In this document: one piece after another, positions 1-7,344 of the stretch
How positions within the stretch are numbered: the first letter of the stretch is position 1
Layout of the letters: each line of letters starts with the position of its first letter
Assembly: GCA_022773395.1 (NCBI GenBank)
Contig: JALFBL010000062.1
Coordinates: forward strand, 1 to 64,000
Length of the DNA stretch: 64,000 nucleotides
Direction of reading: 5' to 3'
Source: Prevotella sp.
GTDB taxonomy: Bacteria > Bacteroidota > Bacteroidia > Bacteroidales > Bacteroidaceae
The notes under the pieces: generated by a model
What the model was told of the DNA's origin: nothing
The model's database searches: none
Seen by the model: only the letters and a program-made list of their open reading frames with translations
Translations under genes and position numbers: made by a program

Positions 1-349
1 GATGGCCATAACGTGTATTTACCGAGCGTTGGACTATCGGGCATCCTCCATTTCGTATCTGTCACTGAATTGTTCTTATTCCGACTTCCTCATCGATGAC
101 TTTTCCGGGCGAAGCGAGTCACACTTACTTTTTCCGTCGCAAAGTTAGTGCAAGCCGTATTCTGCAAGTATCAGGTGCCTTATTCCTCGGATTTTTTCAA
201 AAACTTTTTGCCGTCTGTGCCAGTCAATAAAAACTTTTCACGGCCCAAGGCTGAAATAATTCGGTAATTCCTTGCATTCACATACTTCCCTTGCCAACTC
301 TTAAAGCAACGTAAAAAATAAATGTTTCACTTCTAAAAATTCAATTAAA
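1..349. other. Gene-less left edge with a leftward promoter
   Basis: No convincing gene is seen here. On the minus strand there is a TAnnTTTG-type -7 box (TAACTTTG, 140-147) with a TTG 17 bp upstream (165-167). This suggests a transcript leaving the window to the left, divergent from the ssb genes. No equally good box was found for the rightward ssb gene. Confidence 0.45.
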
Positions 350-733
350 ATGAAAAAGATCGAGAACAATTTCACAGTAACAGGTTTCGTAGGTAAGGAT
401 GCAGAAATCCGTCAGTTCACAACCGCTTCAGTAGCACGTTTCTCACTGGCTATCGGCCGTAACGAGAAGAACGGCGAGGAAAACAACCGCGTATCGGCTT
501 TCATCAACGTGGAAGCATGGCGTAAGAACGAGAACGCCGAATCATTCGGCAAGCTCACCAAGGGTGCAATGCTCACCGTGGAAGGTTACTTCAAGCCTGA
601 GGAATGGAGCGATCAGGAAGGTGTCAAGCATCAGCGAGTGCTGCTGGTAGCCACCAAGTTCTATGAGACTCCCGACAAGGAGGAAGAGACTCCTGCGGAG
701 GAGAAGAAAACTTCAAAGAAGAAGGCCAAGTGA
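350..733 (+). CDS. Single-stranded DNA-binding protein, basic-tail form
   Basis: 127-aa SSB-family protein with an OB-fold over about residues 4-108, including segments such as FTVTGFVGKDAEIR and VEGYFKPEEW. It should coat single-stranded DNA, probably during transfer or replication of a mobile element. The usual acidic C-terminal tip that recruits partner proteins is absent; the protein ends instead in a lysine-rich tail (KKTSKKKAK). A second, different ssb gene follows 96 bp downstream on the same strand and does carry an acidic tip. Such paired ssb genes among small unknown ORFs are typical of Bacteroidetes integrative elements. The start is set by the conserved MKKIENNF opening. Family assignment is secure; the link to a mobile element comes from context. 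Confidence 0.85.
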   Translation: MKKIENNFTVTGFVGKDAEIRQFTTASVARFSLAIGRNEKNGEENNRVSAFINVEAWRKNENAESFGKLTKGAMLTVEGYFKPEEWSDQEGVKHQRVLLVATKFYETPDKEEETPAEEKKTSKKKAK

Positions 734-829
734 GCCTTCTTCTTCCCTCTGCAAAGCAGATTTCCTGAATAAAGGGAAAAGAAAAGAGTTAGATTTCATT
801 CGTTTATTCATCATCAAACATTTTAGATT

Positions 830-1252
830 ATGCTTTACACGCACACTATCGGACGCATCGGCAAGGATTGCCAAGTCATCACAGGAACGCACGGAACATT
901 CATGGCAGTGGATATTGCCGTCGATGATTATTCCAGAGGTCAGAACATCACTACATGGGTAAGGGTACGCAGTAGCAGGGAGAACCATGTCCGTCTGGCT
1001 GAATATCTCACCAAGGGCAGGCTCATTCTCGTAGAGGGAACTATCTCCACATCACAGTGGAAAGACCGCCAAGGCGAGAGCCACACACAAATTTCCATCA
1101 ATGCGGACAGCATCGCTTTCGTCAACGCAGGTAAGAAAGAGGAGCAGAACGACAACCCGAAGAAGGCTGCCAAGAAAGGGGCTAAGGCGAAGAACACTCC
1201 CCAGCCGCCACAGGACGCTCCAGCACCCGACGAGAAGGATATGCCATTCTAA
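830..1252 (+). CDS. Single-stranded DNA-binding protein, acidic-tip form
   Basis: 140-aa SSB-like protein. The OB-fold covers about residues 1-100 (YTHTIGRIGKDCQV and LVEGTISTSQW are recognisable), followed by a Lys/Ala/Pro-rich linker and a final DEKDMPF that resembles the partner-binding tip of ordinary SSB. It is only distantly related to the ssb gene just upstream. The pair may form mixed oligomers in which only one subunit type carries the docking tip; this is inference. It lies in a + strand run of small cargo genes and is followed 18 bp later by a 54-aa ORF. Confidence 0.82.
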   Translation: MLYTHTIGRIGKDCQVITGTHGTFMAVDIAVDDYSRGQNITTWVRVRSSRENHVRLAEYLTKGRLILVEGTISTSQWKDRQGESHTQISINADSIAFVNAGKKEEQNDNPKKAAKKGAKAKNTPQPPQDAPAPDEKDMPF

Positions 1253-1270
1253 CGAAGAAAGGAGGATGCA

Positions 1271-1435
1271 ATGAGATACGCAAGGCTATTTGTTCCCTAT
1301 CGTGGATATTGGGACATCAGCGTGGATTTGAATAGCATAGACGGTGGCTATCATGGCTATCAGTACACCTGCATCGTATTAGGCAGTGGAGCAGAAATAA
1401 CCTGCTATAGGGATGAATTTGAGTTTGTGGACTAA
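1271..1435 (+). CDS. Small unknown protein (54 aa)
   Basis: A 54-codon ORF beginning MRYARLFVPYRG and ending EFEFVD. It starts 18 bp after the upstream ssb stop, with a purine-rich AAAGGAGG 5-12 bases before the ATG, a clear Shine-Dalgarno for this lineage. Aromatic-rich and acidic at the end; no domain is recognised. Its tight position between coding genes on the same strand is the main support. Function unknown. Confidence 0.55.
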   Translation: MRYARLFVPYRGYWDISVDLNSIDGGYHGYQYTCIVLGSGAEITCYRDEFEFVD

Positions 1436-1450
1436 TAAGGCTCAGTGATT

Positions 1451-1672
1451 ATGGATTGGCACATCGTATATGCAAAGTTTGACGGATGCAAGGGCTTCAA
1501 GGCTTTTGACGTTAACGAGGGAAGACAAGTCGGAAATCTGATTTACGCTTCTCTGATGGAAAACACGGAGGACACCCGGCAGAAACTACAGAAACTGGCA
1601 GACTTGAACAAGGAGTATCACCTTGTGCTGCAACTTCGCAGGAAAGGCAGAGTGTGCTTCCAGACAAAGTAA
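1451..1672 (+). CDS. Small unknown protein (73 aa)
   Basis: The ORF encodes MDWHIVYAKFDGCKGF and ends RRKGRVCFQTK. An in-frame GTG lies two codons upstream at 1445, but the ATG at 1451 is the more natural start. The composition is that of a small folded alpha/beta protein (KLQKLADLNKEYHLVLQLR). No family is recognised. It is followed by a hairpin and then a 187-aa gene, which fits a cargo operon of a mobile element. Confidence 0.55.
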   Translation: MDWHIVYAKFDGCKGFKAFDVNEGRQVGNLIYASLMENTEDTRQKLQKLADLNKEYHLVLQLRRKGRVCFQTK

Positions 1673-1680
1673 AAGGTAAC

Positions 1681-1701
1681 GGGCAGACTAACCATCTGCC
1701 C
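1681..1701 (+). promoter_or_regulatory. Intergenic hairpin, copy 1
   Basis: Perfect 6-bp stem GGGCAG/CTGCCC (1681-1686 with 1696-1701) and a 9-nt loop, 16 nt before the ATG at 1718. Practically the same element recurs at 2289-2309. There is no T-run, so a role in translation or RNA processing is as likely as termination. Confidence 0.55.
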
Positions 1702-1717
1702 ACAATTTCTAATCATT

Positions 1718-2281
1718 ATGGCAAAGCAAAAGACTGAAAACGAAGAGTACAAAAGACTCTTGGAAAAACACGAGGCTCTTGACGACCTCACGGATGAAGC
1801 TCTTGACACCCGCAGGGGGTGGTTCATTCAAGAGGTCATCAACCACTATGACATGGTGGAGATAGGAACGCTCTACTTCGGTGATATGGCTATCGACGTG
1901 GAGAGCATCTACTATGACAAAACGGAGCATCGTCTGATGGTTCATATCTCCTGCAAGGAAATGGAGGGTGACATCATCTACACATCCCTGCAGAGGGAGA
2001 AGCAAGGCAAACTGGTGGAACTGGTATTCGAGGAAATGAAGTGCCTCGAAGAAGGTCCGACGCTGCTGGGCATGATGATTGACGGAAGCAACATCCTGTA
2101 TCGAAACGTCTTCATCAAGGAGCTGAATGCCGAAGTCAAGGTGACGACCGAAGAGGTTTTTGAAGCACATATAGAGGAAGGCAGTTCCGATGACGACAAG
2201 TTCTATTGCTATGTACCGGCAGAGGAGTTCTTCAAACTCAATGACATTGATTTTGAGAAATACGTCAACAAGAATTTCTAA
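1718..2281 (+). CDS. Unknown acidic protein (187 aa)
   Basis: A 187-aa, strongly acidic protein (for example HIEEGSSDDDKFYCYVP near the C-terminus) without signal peptide or membrane segments, so probably cytoplasmic. It begins with a charged helix (MAKQKTENEEYKRLLEKHEAL). No domain is recognised. It is bracketed by two near-identical hairpins, one just before its start and one just after its stop. The acidic, DNA-mimic-like composition fits mobile-element cargo, but no anti-restriction motif can be identified and no function is claimed. Confidence 0.65.
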   Translation: MAKQKTENEEYKRLLEKHEALDDLTDEALDTRRGWFIQEVINHYDMVEIGTLYFGDMAIDVESIYYDKTEHRLMVHISCKEMEGDIIYTSLQREKQGKLVELVFEEMKCLEEGPTLLGMMIDGSNILYRNVFIKELNAEVKVTTEEVFEAHIEEGSSDDDKFYCYVPAEEFFKLNDIDFEKYVNKNF

Positions 2282-2288
2282 AGGCAAC

Positions 2289-2309
2289 GGGCAGACTAAC
2301 CACCTGCCC
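2289..2309 (+). promoter_or_regulatory. Intergenic hairpin, copy 2
   Basis: The stem GGGCAG (2289-2294) pairs with CTGCCC (2304-2309). Flanking bases are nearly the same as in the copy at 1681-1701, including a preceding GGTAAC/GGCAAC and a following ACAATT. It lies 10 nt before the ATG at 2320 of a 36-aa ORF. Confidence 0.55.
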
Positions 2310-2319
2310 ACAATTCTTT

Positions 2320-2430
2320 ATGATTATGGATAGTGTGGCAGACAAGAAAAAGGATCAGATTAAGGCTCTGATTGAAAAAATGAAGCAGGAAGGGAAACCA
2401 ATAGATTGGGCTACCATTGTACTGTGCTGA
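2320..2430 (+). CDS. Micro-ORF (36 aa)
   Basis: Encodes a 36-aa peptide starting MIMDSVADKKKDQIKALIEK and ending DWATIVLC. The middle is a charged amphipathic helix. It sits in the same hairpin-then-ATG arrangement as the 187-aa gene upstream, which supports real translation. An alternative start is the second ATG at 2326. It is followed within 10 nt by a 9-bp hairpin. Function unknown. Confidence 0.4.
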   Translation: MIMDSVADKKKDQIKALIEKMKQEGKPIDWATIVLC

Positions 2431-2438
2431 AGCCAGCG

Positions 2439-2462
2439 AGTCCTGCCTGGTTGGGCAGGACT
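2439..2462 (+). terminator. Hairpin, possible terminator
   Basis: Perfect 9-bp stem AGTCCTGCC (2439-2447) with GGCAGGACT (2454-2462) and a 6-nt loop, directly after the micro-ORF stop. The downstream tract is only moderately T-rich (TATTCATTCTCC), so this is at best a weak intrinsic terminator. Confidence 0.4.
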
Positions 2463-3230
2463 TATTCATTCTCCTCTCATGGCGCATATCCCTCAGAAAG
2501 TGTCCTACGTCGGTGAAGCACAGCTGCACTGACCAAGGACACCTTCTTCGGGATGGGCAAACACGAAACGACAGGCTTCATCAGTCGAGGATGATCTCCG
2601 TTGGAGTACATGCTCTTCATCTGAATCCCGTCCATTCGTCTTTTGTTTGCCCTGCTATGCCATTGACCTCATTCTTCGCTTCTGCTCTCAGGGTATCAAA
2701 GAACTACGCCCACCCAAAAGCGGAACGGCATGGCTGGTTCTGCTATTGAGCCAATGGCACGATAGCAGAACGGATGAACGGCGAGAGGACAGAGACCTTT
2801 CTCCCTGGCATCCACAGGGCTGACTACATTCTTCGCCAGCTCAGTTTGATGTCCTTTCCGAAATGGTCTTTGTCCACTCGCTTGGACGTTCATCTGGCAG
2901 CCGTACCGTTGCCGCTACCCACCGTCATTCATGTATGACTTAATTTGCATCCTGCAATTCAGCCGTTCAGTTCCATATCCTTCTTTACTTTCGATTGATC
3001 ATATCGGCTTTGTATAGCAGGGGAATCATTTTTCTGCGAAGTTACCTTGGATTTGTCAAACTGCAAGGCGTGTCCTGTGAACAATCTTCCTTTAGGCAAA
3101 TTTTGCTTAAAGAGTATTCTTCACGACAGTCTTGCCTTATTTGCCCTATCCGCACTTCTGAAAGCAGAAAAATCTTCCCTCAACACAGCCGAAAGGCTTT
3201 GATAAAAGGGAAATAAAAATTTCAAGCAAT
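2463..3230. other. Gene-less stretch with inverted repeats
   Basis: About 770 bp without a convincing coding frame: the open frames present have stretched, low-quality compositions. It holds a perfect 10-bp inverted repeat GTTCTGCTAT (2737-2746) with ATAGCAGAAC (2762-2771), and a smaller imperfect one at 3090-3112 (CTTTAGGCAA with TTGCTTAAAG). It could be a structured RNA, a transfer origin or a decayed gene. It ends with the start of the DUF2958 gene. Confidence 0.4.
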
Positions 3231-3617
3231 ATGGCAACAACGCAATTCAACAACCGACTGATTACTCCAGAGCTGACAGAGGCTCTGAGCAGTTATCCCC
3301 TGTATTCTCAGGACGCGAAGAAGAAGGATGCTCTTTGCATCGCAGTGTTTTACCTTGGCAATATCCGCTGGTACATCATGGAGGGACAGCAGGAAGGCAA
3401 TGACTTCACACTCTATGGCATCGTTACTGGACTGCAAGAGACGGAGTACGGCTACCAGTCTGCAACCGAAATGGCAAGTATCACCTATGATGCAAGCGAG
3501 TACGGACTTGGCACTTTGAGGATTGAGCAGGACAAGGATTTTAAGCCTTGCACCCTTGCAGAGATTGAGGATGCAGAACTGCAAGCATTCCTCTCACGGC
3601 TCTATGACAAAGACTAA
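3231..3617 (+). CDS. DUF2958 domain protein
   Basis: 128-aa protein matching the DUF2958 family carried by many plasmids and integrative elements. The family pattern is visible as PLYSQDAKKKDALCIAVFYL, a WYIMEGQ segment, the Gly/Tyr core (YGIVTGLQETEYGYQSATE) and RIEQDKDFKP near the end. The biochemical role of the family is unknown. The gene directly downstream (gap 26 bp) forms a pair with it: a rearranged remnant of the same two genes lies at 15587-15879 on the other strand, so they have travelled together at least twice. Confidence 0.75.
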   Translation: MATTQFNNRLITPELTEALSSYPLYSQDAKKKDALCIAVFYLGNIRWYIMEGQQEGNDFTLYGIVTGLQETEYGYQSATEMASITYDASEYGLGTLRIEQDKDFKPCTLAEIEDAELQAFLSRLYDKD

Positions 3618-3643
3618 TGTATAACCCTTAAACATAGCAGATT

Positions 3644-4189
3644 ATGAAGATTATCGTAATGGACAGCGCAAACGTGCGCATCGAGTTTTTTGACGTGGCA
3701 GACAACATGCTGAATGATGACATTGAGAAGTTCTTGGCAGAACACTACATTTCCCTCAATAGCGTATCATGGATGGCAGCCCCCATTGACTATGTGTCAG
3801 TCATACTACATGACATCAGCATTGACAAGAATAGCGGTGAAGAGGTGCATTCCCTCCGACCTGCAAAGCTAAAGAACTTCTCTGTATATGATAGCGTACA
3901 GGAGGTGAAACATCGTGAACAGGTGGAACTAACAAATGCACTTCGATTACATGGCAAGCAGGTGGATGGTGGTCATGAATGGCACTTTGAGGGTGAATGC
4001 CCTATTGTTGCAGCTTATGACTATGACGAACCTTGCGATGTGGTTATCCTTTCTGTCAGAGTAAACAGATATGGCAAGCTCACCATCATAGGTGACGAGA
4101 AGAACGACCGGGGTAATGAGCATGAGATTGAGGCAGACGACATCTTCGCTGGTCAAATGAGCTTCATCACTTCGGAGATTGGAGATTAA
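3644..4189 (+). CDS. Unknown protein paired with DUF2958 (181 aa)
   Basis: 181-aa soluble acidic protein without a recognised domain. The central region (around residues 68-135) contains NFSVYDSVQEVKHREQ and WHFEGECPIVAAYDYDE. That same region is preserved in the pseudogene at 15587-15879, where it is joined directly to DUF2958 sequence. The gene follows DUF2958 by 26 bp and is followed by a hairpin and a small gene. Probably a mobile-element cargo protein; function unknown. Confidence 0.6.
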   Translation: MKIIVMDSANVRIEFFDVADNMLNDDIEKFLAEHYISLNSVSWMAAPIDYVSVILHDISIDKNSGEEVHSLRPAKLKNFSVYDSVQEVKHREQVELTNALRLHGKQVDGGHEWHFEGECPIVAAYDYDEPCDVVILSVRVNRYGKLTIIGDEKNDRGNEHEIEADDIFAGQMSFITSEIGD

Positions 4190-4198
4190 AGTAACATC

Positions 4199-4230
4199 GG
4201 GGATAGGTGGCTGTAAGGCTGTCTATCCCC
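4199..4230 (+). promoter_or_regulatory. Intergenic hairpin, copy 3 (different stem)
   Basis: Perfect 8-bp stem GGGGATAG (4199-4206) with CTATCCCC (4223-4230), 16-nt loop. It has the same layout as the hairpins at 1681 and 2289 (stop, GTAAC, stem-loop, then an ATG, here 24 nt later) but an unrelated stem sequence, suggesting the fold rather than the sequence is selected. Confidence 0.5.
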
Positions 4231-4254
4231 CTATCTACATAAATAAAAAATTGT

Positions 4255-4497
4255 ATGACAAACAGAGAACGTAAATCCATGATTGAGCAATGGGTCACTC
4301 AGATAAACCCTAAAGCTATCCTTCGTGCAGCCAATGCCCGATGTGGGGCAAGGTATGCCGTCTATGTGGTAGAGAAGCCTGGAGAGTACGGGGCAAGATG
4401 CACTGACTACTTGCCGCTGAACCTCTTGGAACAATACCTTCTTGGGGTATTCTATGCCAGCGAGTTTAACAGACTGATTGGAAAGAAGTCGGCATAA
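4255..4497 (+). CDS. Small unknown basic protein (80 aa)
   Basis: 80-aa protein starting MTNRERKSMIEQWVTQINP. Helical N-terminus, then a central segment (ARCGARYAVYVVEKPGEYG) and a hydrophobic helix ending FNRLIGKKSA. No domain is recognised. It is the last gene of the + strand cargo run; the downstream neighbours are on the other strand. Confidence 0.55.
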   Translation: MTNRERKSMIEQWVTQINPKAILRAANARCGARYAVYVVEKPGEYGARCTDYLPLNLLEQYLLGVFYASEFNRLIGKKSA

Positions 4498-4503
4498 ACA
4501 AAA

Positions 4504-4535
4504 GCCCTTCGAGCATTGCAAATGACTCGAAAGGC
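4504..4535. terminator. Hairpin after the cargo run
   Basis: GCCCTTCGAG (4504-4513) pairs with CTCGAAAGGC (4526-4535) with one mismatch and a 12-nt loop. It lies between convergent genes, but has no T-run on either side, so termination is only suggested by position. Confidence 0.35.
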
Positions 4536-4610
4536 TACGGGTAGGCGCATTAGCGGGAATGGGGCTGCTTACATTTATCAGTTATTCACAACTACCCTAT
4601 TCCATCACGT

Positions 4611-5144
4611 TTATCCTTCCTTGATGTCATCAGGCCACCAGAACTTCTGTAGTTCGTGGATGATGTCATCCCAATCCTGCATGGTGAATGTACCTTCGCC
4701 TCTCATCATGATGGTCATGGTGATGTTGTTGTAGGTACGATAGACATTCGTGTCCCTAAACCCGTTACGCAAGTAGAACGACTGACGTTTTCTACGTTCT
4801 TCCAGGTTATCGCAAACTTGAGTGGTACTCTCCATGTCAAGAACGAAAGGCTGCCCCTTATATCGTTCAATCAGCTGATTCAGTATCTGCTGACCATAGC
4901 CTTTGCCCCTTAGCTCTTCGCACACGGCGAAGTACCAGAACCAGTTGAAAGACTTACGTGGATAGACGATGGTGAAGCCGATGAACGCTTCTCCATCGTA
5001 ATATGCAGTAAAATCCAACGGCATTTCCTTGACCGGGCGCATCAAGTCATCCCATGGGATTTGTTCGTCTTCAGGGAATGCCGTTTCATACAGCTGTTTT
5101 ATCTTTTCATCAGCAGTAGCAGCTGTAATCTTTTTCTCAGTCAT
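4611..5144 (-). CDS. GNAT family N-acetyltransferase
   Basis: 177-aa acyltransferase of the GNAT fold. The acetyl-CoA pyrophosphate-binding loop is visible as RGKGYG at residues 79-84 after a beta strand (WYFAVCEE), followed by an alpha helix and the C-terminal FYLRNGF. The substrate cannot be told from sequence. It is the last gene of a long minus-strand array; its start overlaps the end of the upstream 102-aa gene by 8 bp, which suggests translational coupling. Confidence 0.82.
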   Translation of the reverse strand: MTEKKITAATADEKIKQLYETAFPEDEQIPWDDLMRPVKEMPLDFTAYYDGEAFIGFTIVYPRKSFNWFWYFAVCEELRGKGYGQQILNQLIERYKGQPFVLDMESTTQVCDNLEERRKRQSFYLRNGFRDTNVYRTYNNITMTIMMRGEGTFTMQDWDDIIHELQKFWWPDDIKEG

Positions 5145-5445
5145 AATACTCTATTCTCAATTCATCACTGATATTGAAATCATCATGGAAACCGTCGTCA
5201 TACTTGTAAACGATTTGCAAGCCGCGATATGTGGAGGGAACTTTTACCGCCTCCAGAAGGTGCCATCTTGGACGGCCAAAGTCGTAGGACTCCCTGTCGA
5301 GTATGATTCGGTTGGAAACAAAGTCAAAGAGATAATAGCCACCGCCTATACACTGGTCACTCGGCTGTAGCAAGTCTTTGTGCTGACTCACCATACCCAT
5401 ACGGAGTATCCCGTCCATTGTGATGATAAACTTCGGTAGTGTCAT
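5137..5445 (-). CDS. Unknown protein (102 aa)
   Basis: 102-aa soluble protein without a recognised domain. It overlaps both neighbours: 4 bp with the upstream deoxyribosyltransferase-like gene (ATGA) and 8 bp with the downstream GNAT gene. The sequence begins MTLPKFIITMDGILRMGMV and has the look of a small beta-rich fold. Its tight coupling marks it as a real gene in a small operon; no function is proposed. Confidence 0.6.
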   Translation of the reverse strand: MTLPKFIITMDGILRMGMVSQHKDLLQPSDQCIGGGYYLFDFVSNRIILDRESYDFGRPRWHLLEAVKVPSTYRGLQIVYKYDDGFHDDFNISDELRIEYYD

Positions 5446-5762
5446 GGTTCCAGGTATTTTACTTTCTTGCCTGTCTTCTCGGCATAGGAAATCTCGCGCT
5501 TTGTACTCTCCCCGATATATCCACCCACATTGATAACGAAGATCTCGTCTGCGAGGTCTATCTTCCGAAGGTGCATGTCATCAAGCATTTCCTTAACGCC
5601 TGGTATCCAGACATCATCGTCGCCGGAATGCCCAAAGAGACCAACACTGATAACGATGTTACCTTCCAGAGTCAGCCGCTTTTGGGTTTCCAAAAACTGC
5701 TCCTTGAAGCGTGTACTGCCACAGAGAGTGATAATCTTGTAGTTTTGAATCATATAAATCAT
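5442..5762 (-). CDS. Nucleoside 2-deoxyribosyltransferase-like protein
   Basis: 106-aa protein with an N-terminal Rossmann-like strand and CGSTRF motif (residues 14-19) and a C-terminal GGYIGESTKRE motif (80-90) carrying a likely catalytic glutamate. This matches small nucleoside 2-deoxyribosyltransferase-like proteins, which cleave or exchange the N-glycosidic bond of deoxynucleosides; some relatives act on damaged or modified nucleotides. The actual substrate is unknown. It lies 1 bp from the DUF5131 stop upstream and overlaps the downstream 102-aa gene by 4 bp. An internal ATG at codon 4 is an alternative start. Confidence 0.7.
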   Translation of the reverse strand: MIYMIQNYKIITLCGSTRFKEQFLETQKRLTLEGNIVISVGLFGHSGDDDVWIPGVKEMLDDMHLRKIDLADEIFVINVGGYIGESTKREISYAEKTGKKVKYLEP

Positions 5763-6674
5763 TTATTTGTTATTTATCAATCCGTATTCAACTCCATGTC
5801 CTTTGTCATCACACGCTCCGCAGTTACTGCATCCGTTGCATGTCATACGGCTGCCACAAGTAGCACAGTGTTCACGAAAGAACGGTTCTGGTGATATGAC
5901 ATCAGTTCCGAAGAGAGTTCCTTCTGGTAAGCGCAGCAGCCTTGGTGCTTTGCGTCCCTGATAACTCAAACCTGATAGAAATGCCTGCTTGCTCTGAGTC
6001 CGTTTGTCTGGAATGCGATATGTTTTGCCATCTTTCACAAAGACGGTGCCCGTTTCGATGAAGTCAAATGTCACGTCATGTTGTCTGCACTGGTCGCTCA
6101 ACTGCTTGACCCATTCATAATGGCATGGACGAGCACCATCATAGTTTTCACCACCGCATAGCACTTCTTCTATGAGTCCTGTACGCAGGTATTTTTCAGC
6201 ATCAACAGGGCCGATATAGGGAGCTGCCATGAATCCACGATGCTGGGCTGGTGTTTCAATAAGAATGGGCAACCGCTCGTTGGCACGCTTTTGATTCTCA
6301 GTTGTTACATTGAGCATCACATTGTCATAGCCGTCACCCCAATCATCTGGCAGACACTTAGAAAAACGTTGTGGACGCTTCGTTAGCAGTCGAAAGAAGA
6401 TGTCTGGTCTATGCCGGATGATACGCCATGCTTCATCACGCCATTGGTCGGCTTCCTCTACAAAGAAATCGGTGGAAAGACCGACATAGAGTGTCATACC
6501 CGATGGCAGTTTGAACTGTCCGTCGCGCCGCCGCTGGATGGGCATGGTAAAGTTCTCCGTACGGAATACGTGCGAAGTGTCGAGGCCGCGCTTGCCGTCA
6601 AGAAAGTACATATAGCAATGTGCACAGCCCTCGCTCACCTTGTGGCAACCATGCCAAGGGTTCCAGATGATCAT
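5763..6674 (-). CDS. DUF5131 (phage Gp37/Gp68) family protein
   Basis: 303-aa protein of the DUF5131 family, related to phage Gp37/Gp68. It opens with WNPWHGC and a three-cysteine cluster, C10, C17 and C20 (C-x6-C-x2-C), reminiscent of a radical-SAM iron-sulfur site. The C-terminal 40 residues add a second cysteine-rich, probably metal-binding, region (CATCGSRMTCNGCSNCGAC). Members are linked to phages and defence islands; the reaction is not established. The ATG overlaps the stop of the upstream truncated fragment by one base. Confidence 0.75.
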   Translation of the reverse strand: MIIWNPWHGCHKVSEGCAHCYMYFLDGKRGLDTSHVFRTENFTMPIQRRRDGQFKLPSGMTLYVGLSTDFFVEEADQWRDEAWRIIRHRPDIFFRLLTKRPQRFSKCLPDDWGDGYDNVMLNVTTENQKRANERLPILIETPAQHRGFMAAPYIGPVDAEKYLRTGLIEEVLCGGENYDGARPCHYEWVKQLSDQCRQHDVTFDFIETGTVFVKDGKTYRIPDKRTQSKQAFLSGLSYQGRKAPRLLRLPEGTLFGTDVISPEPFFREHCATCGSRMTCNGCSNCGACDDKGHGVEYGLINNK

Positions 6675-6910
6675 TATCTATTTTTTTTATAACTCATATA
6701 CATTTGCCATGCATCTTGTATGCCATCAGTGACGTTCTCACCATTGAACAATTCGGCTTTGCAGTCATCCCTGAAAGGTGACCAATTGCCGCATATCGTC
6801 CCGTCGTATGCAATGACTGGCTGGAAAATCCCGCTGTTATTATGTGCACGATGCCAGTGCTCTGAAGGCAGCACGATGTCACGGCTCTTATAGCTACTGG
6901 ATTCATTTTA
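6674..6910 (-). pseudogene. Truncated C-terminal fragment, probably of a winged-helix protein
   Basis: An open frame of about 75 codons with no ATG; the first usable start is a GTG at 6874. The sequence (HNNSGIFQPVIAYDGTICGN then WSPF) resembles the C-terminal end of winged-helix DNA-binding-domain proteins of the AlkZ-like type, of which only this end remains. An in-frame stop precedes it. The family call is from memory of the motif and uncertain; the missing N-terminal part is what the sequence shows directly. Confidence 0.45.
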
Positions 6911-6919
6911 TTATTTCCT

Positions 6920-7318
6920 TTATGCGATTCCCAACAACTCGATTTCAAAAATCAGTGTTGAGCCACCTGGGATGCCTGGTTGAGAGAACTTGCCATAGCC
7001 CATCTCTGCAGGGATATACAACTCCCATTTGTCGCCGATATGCATCTGCTGCATGGCAATAATCCAACCTTCAATGAGGTCACATAGTCGGCAAGCCAAA
7101 GGAACACCGCCACGGCTGCTGTCGAACTGTTTGCCGTCAATGGTCTTCCCTGTGTAGTGAGCCGTGATAATACTCCTGACAGAAGGTTGTGGACTTGACT
7201 GATTACCCTCGCTCAGCACCTTATAGTATATTCCCTTGGGTAGTGCCTTGACTCCTTCTTCCTTGGCTTTCGCCTCCAGCCAATCCTTGTTGGCCCGTAT
7301 GTATTCTCGTTTCGCCAT
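6920..7318 (-). CDS. FKBP-type peptidyl-prolyl isomerase
   Basis: 132-aa peptidyl-prolyl cis-trans isomerase of the FKBP class, with typical strands and active-site segments HYTGKTIDGKQFDSS, GWIIAMQQM and YIPAEMGYG plus the closing LIFEIELL. No signal peptide, so probably cytoplasmic. The frame is open further upstream, but that extension runs into the neighbouring PepSY gene and is not FKBP-like, so MAKREYIRANKD at 7318 is taken as the start. It follows the PepSY gene by 26 bp. Confidence 0.88.
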   Translation of the reverse strand: MAKREYIRANKDWLEAKAKEEGVKALPKGIYYKVLSEGNQSSPQPSVRSIITAHYTGKTIDGKQFDSSRGGVPLACRLCDLIEGWIIAMQQMHIGDKWELYIPAEMGYGKFSQPGIPGGSTLIFEIELLGIA

Positions 7319-7344
7319 TATCTGTCTGTTCGATAAATTGGAAT

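Noticed and set aside
2417..2749. 110-codon frame in the gap before DUF2958
   Set aside because: Composition rich in Ser, Cys, His and Arg without pattern, overlaps a hairpin and the micro-ORF end, no recognisable domain.
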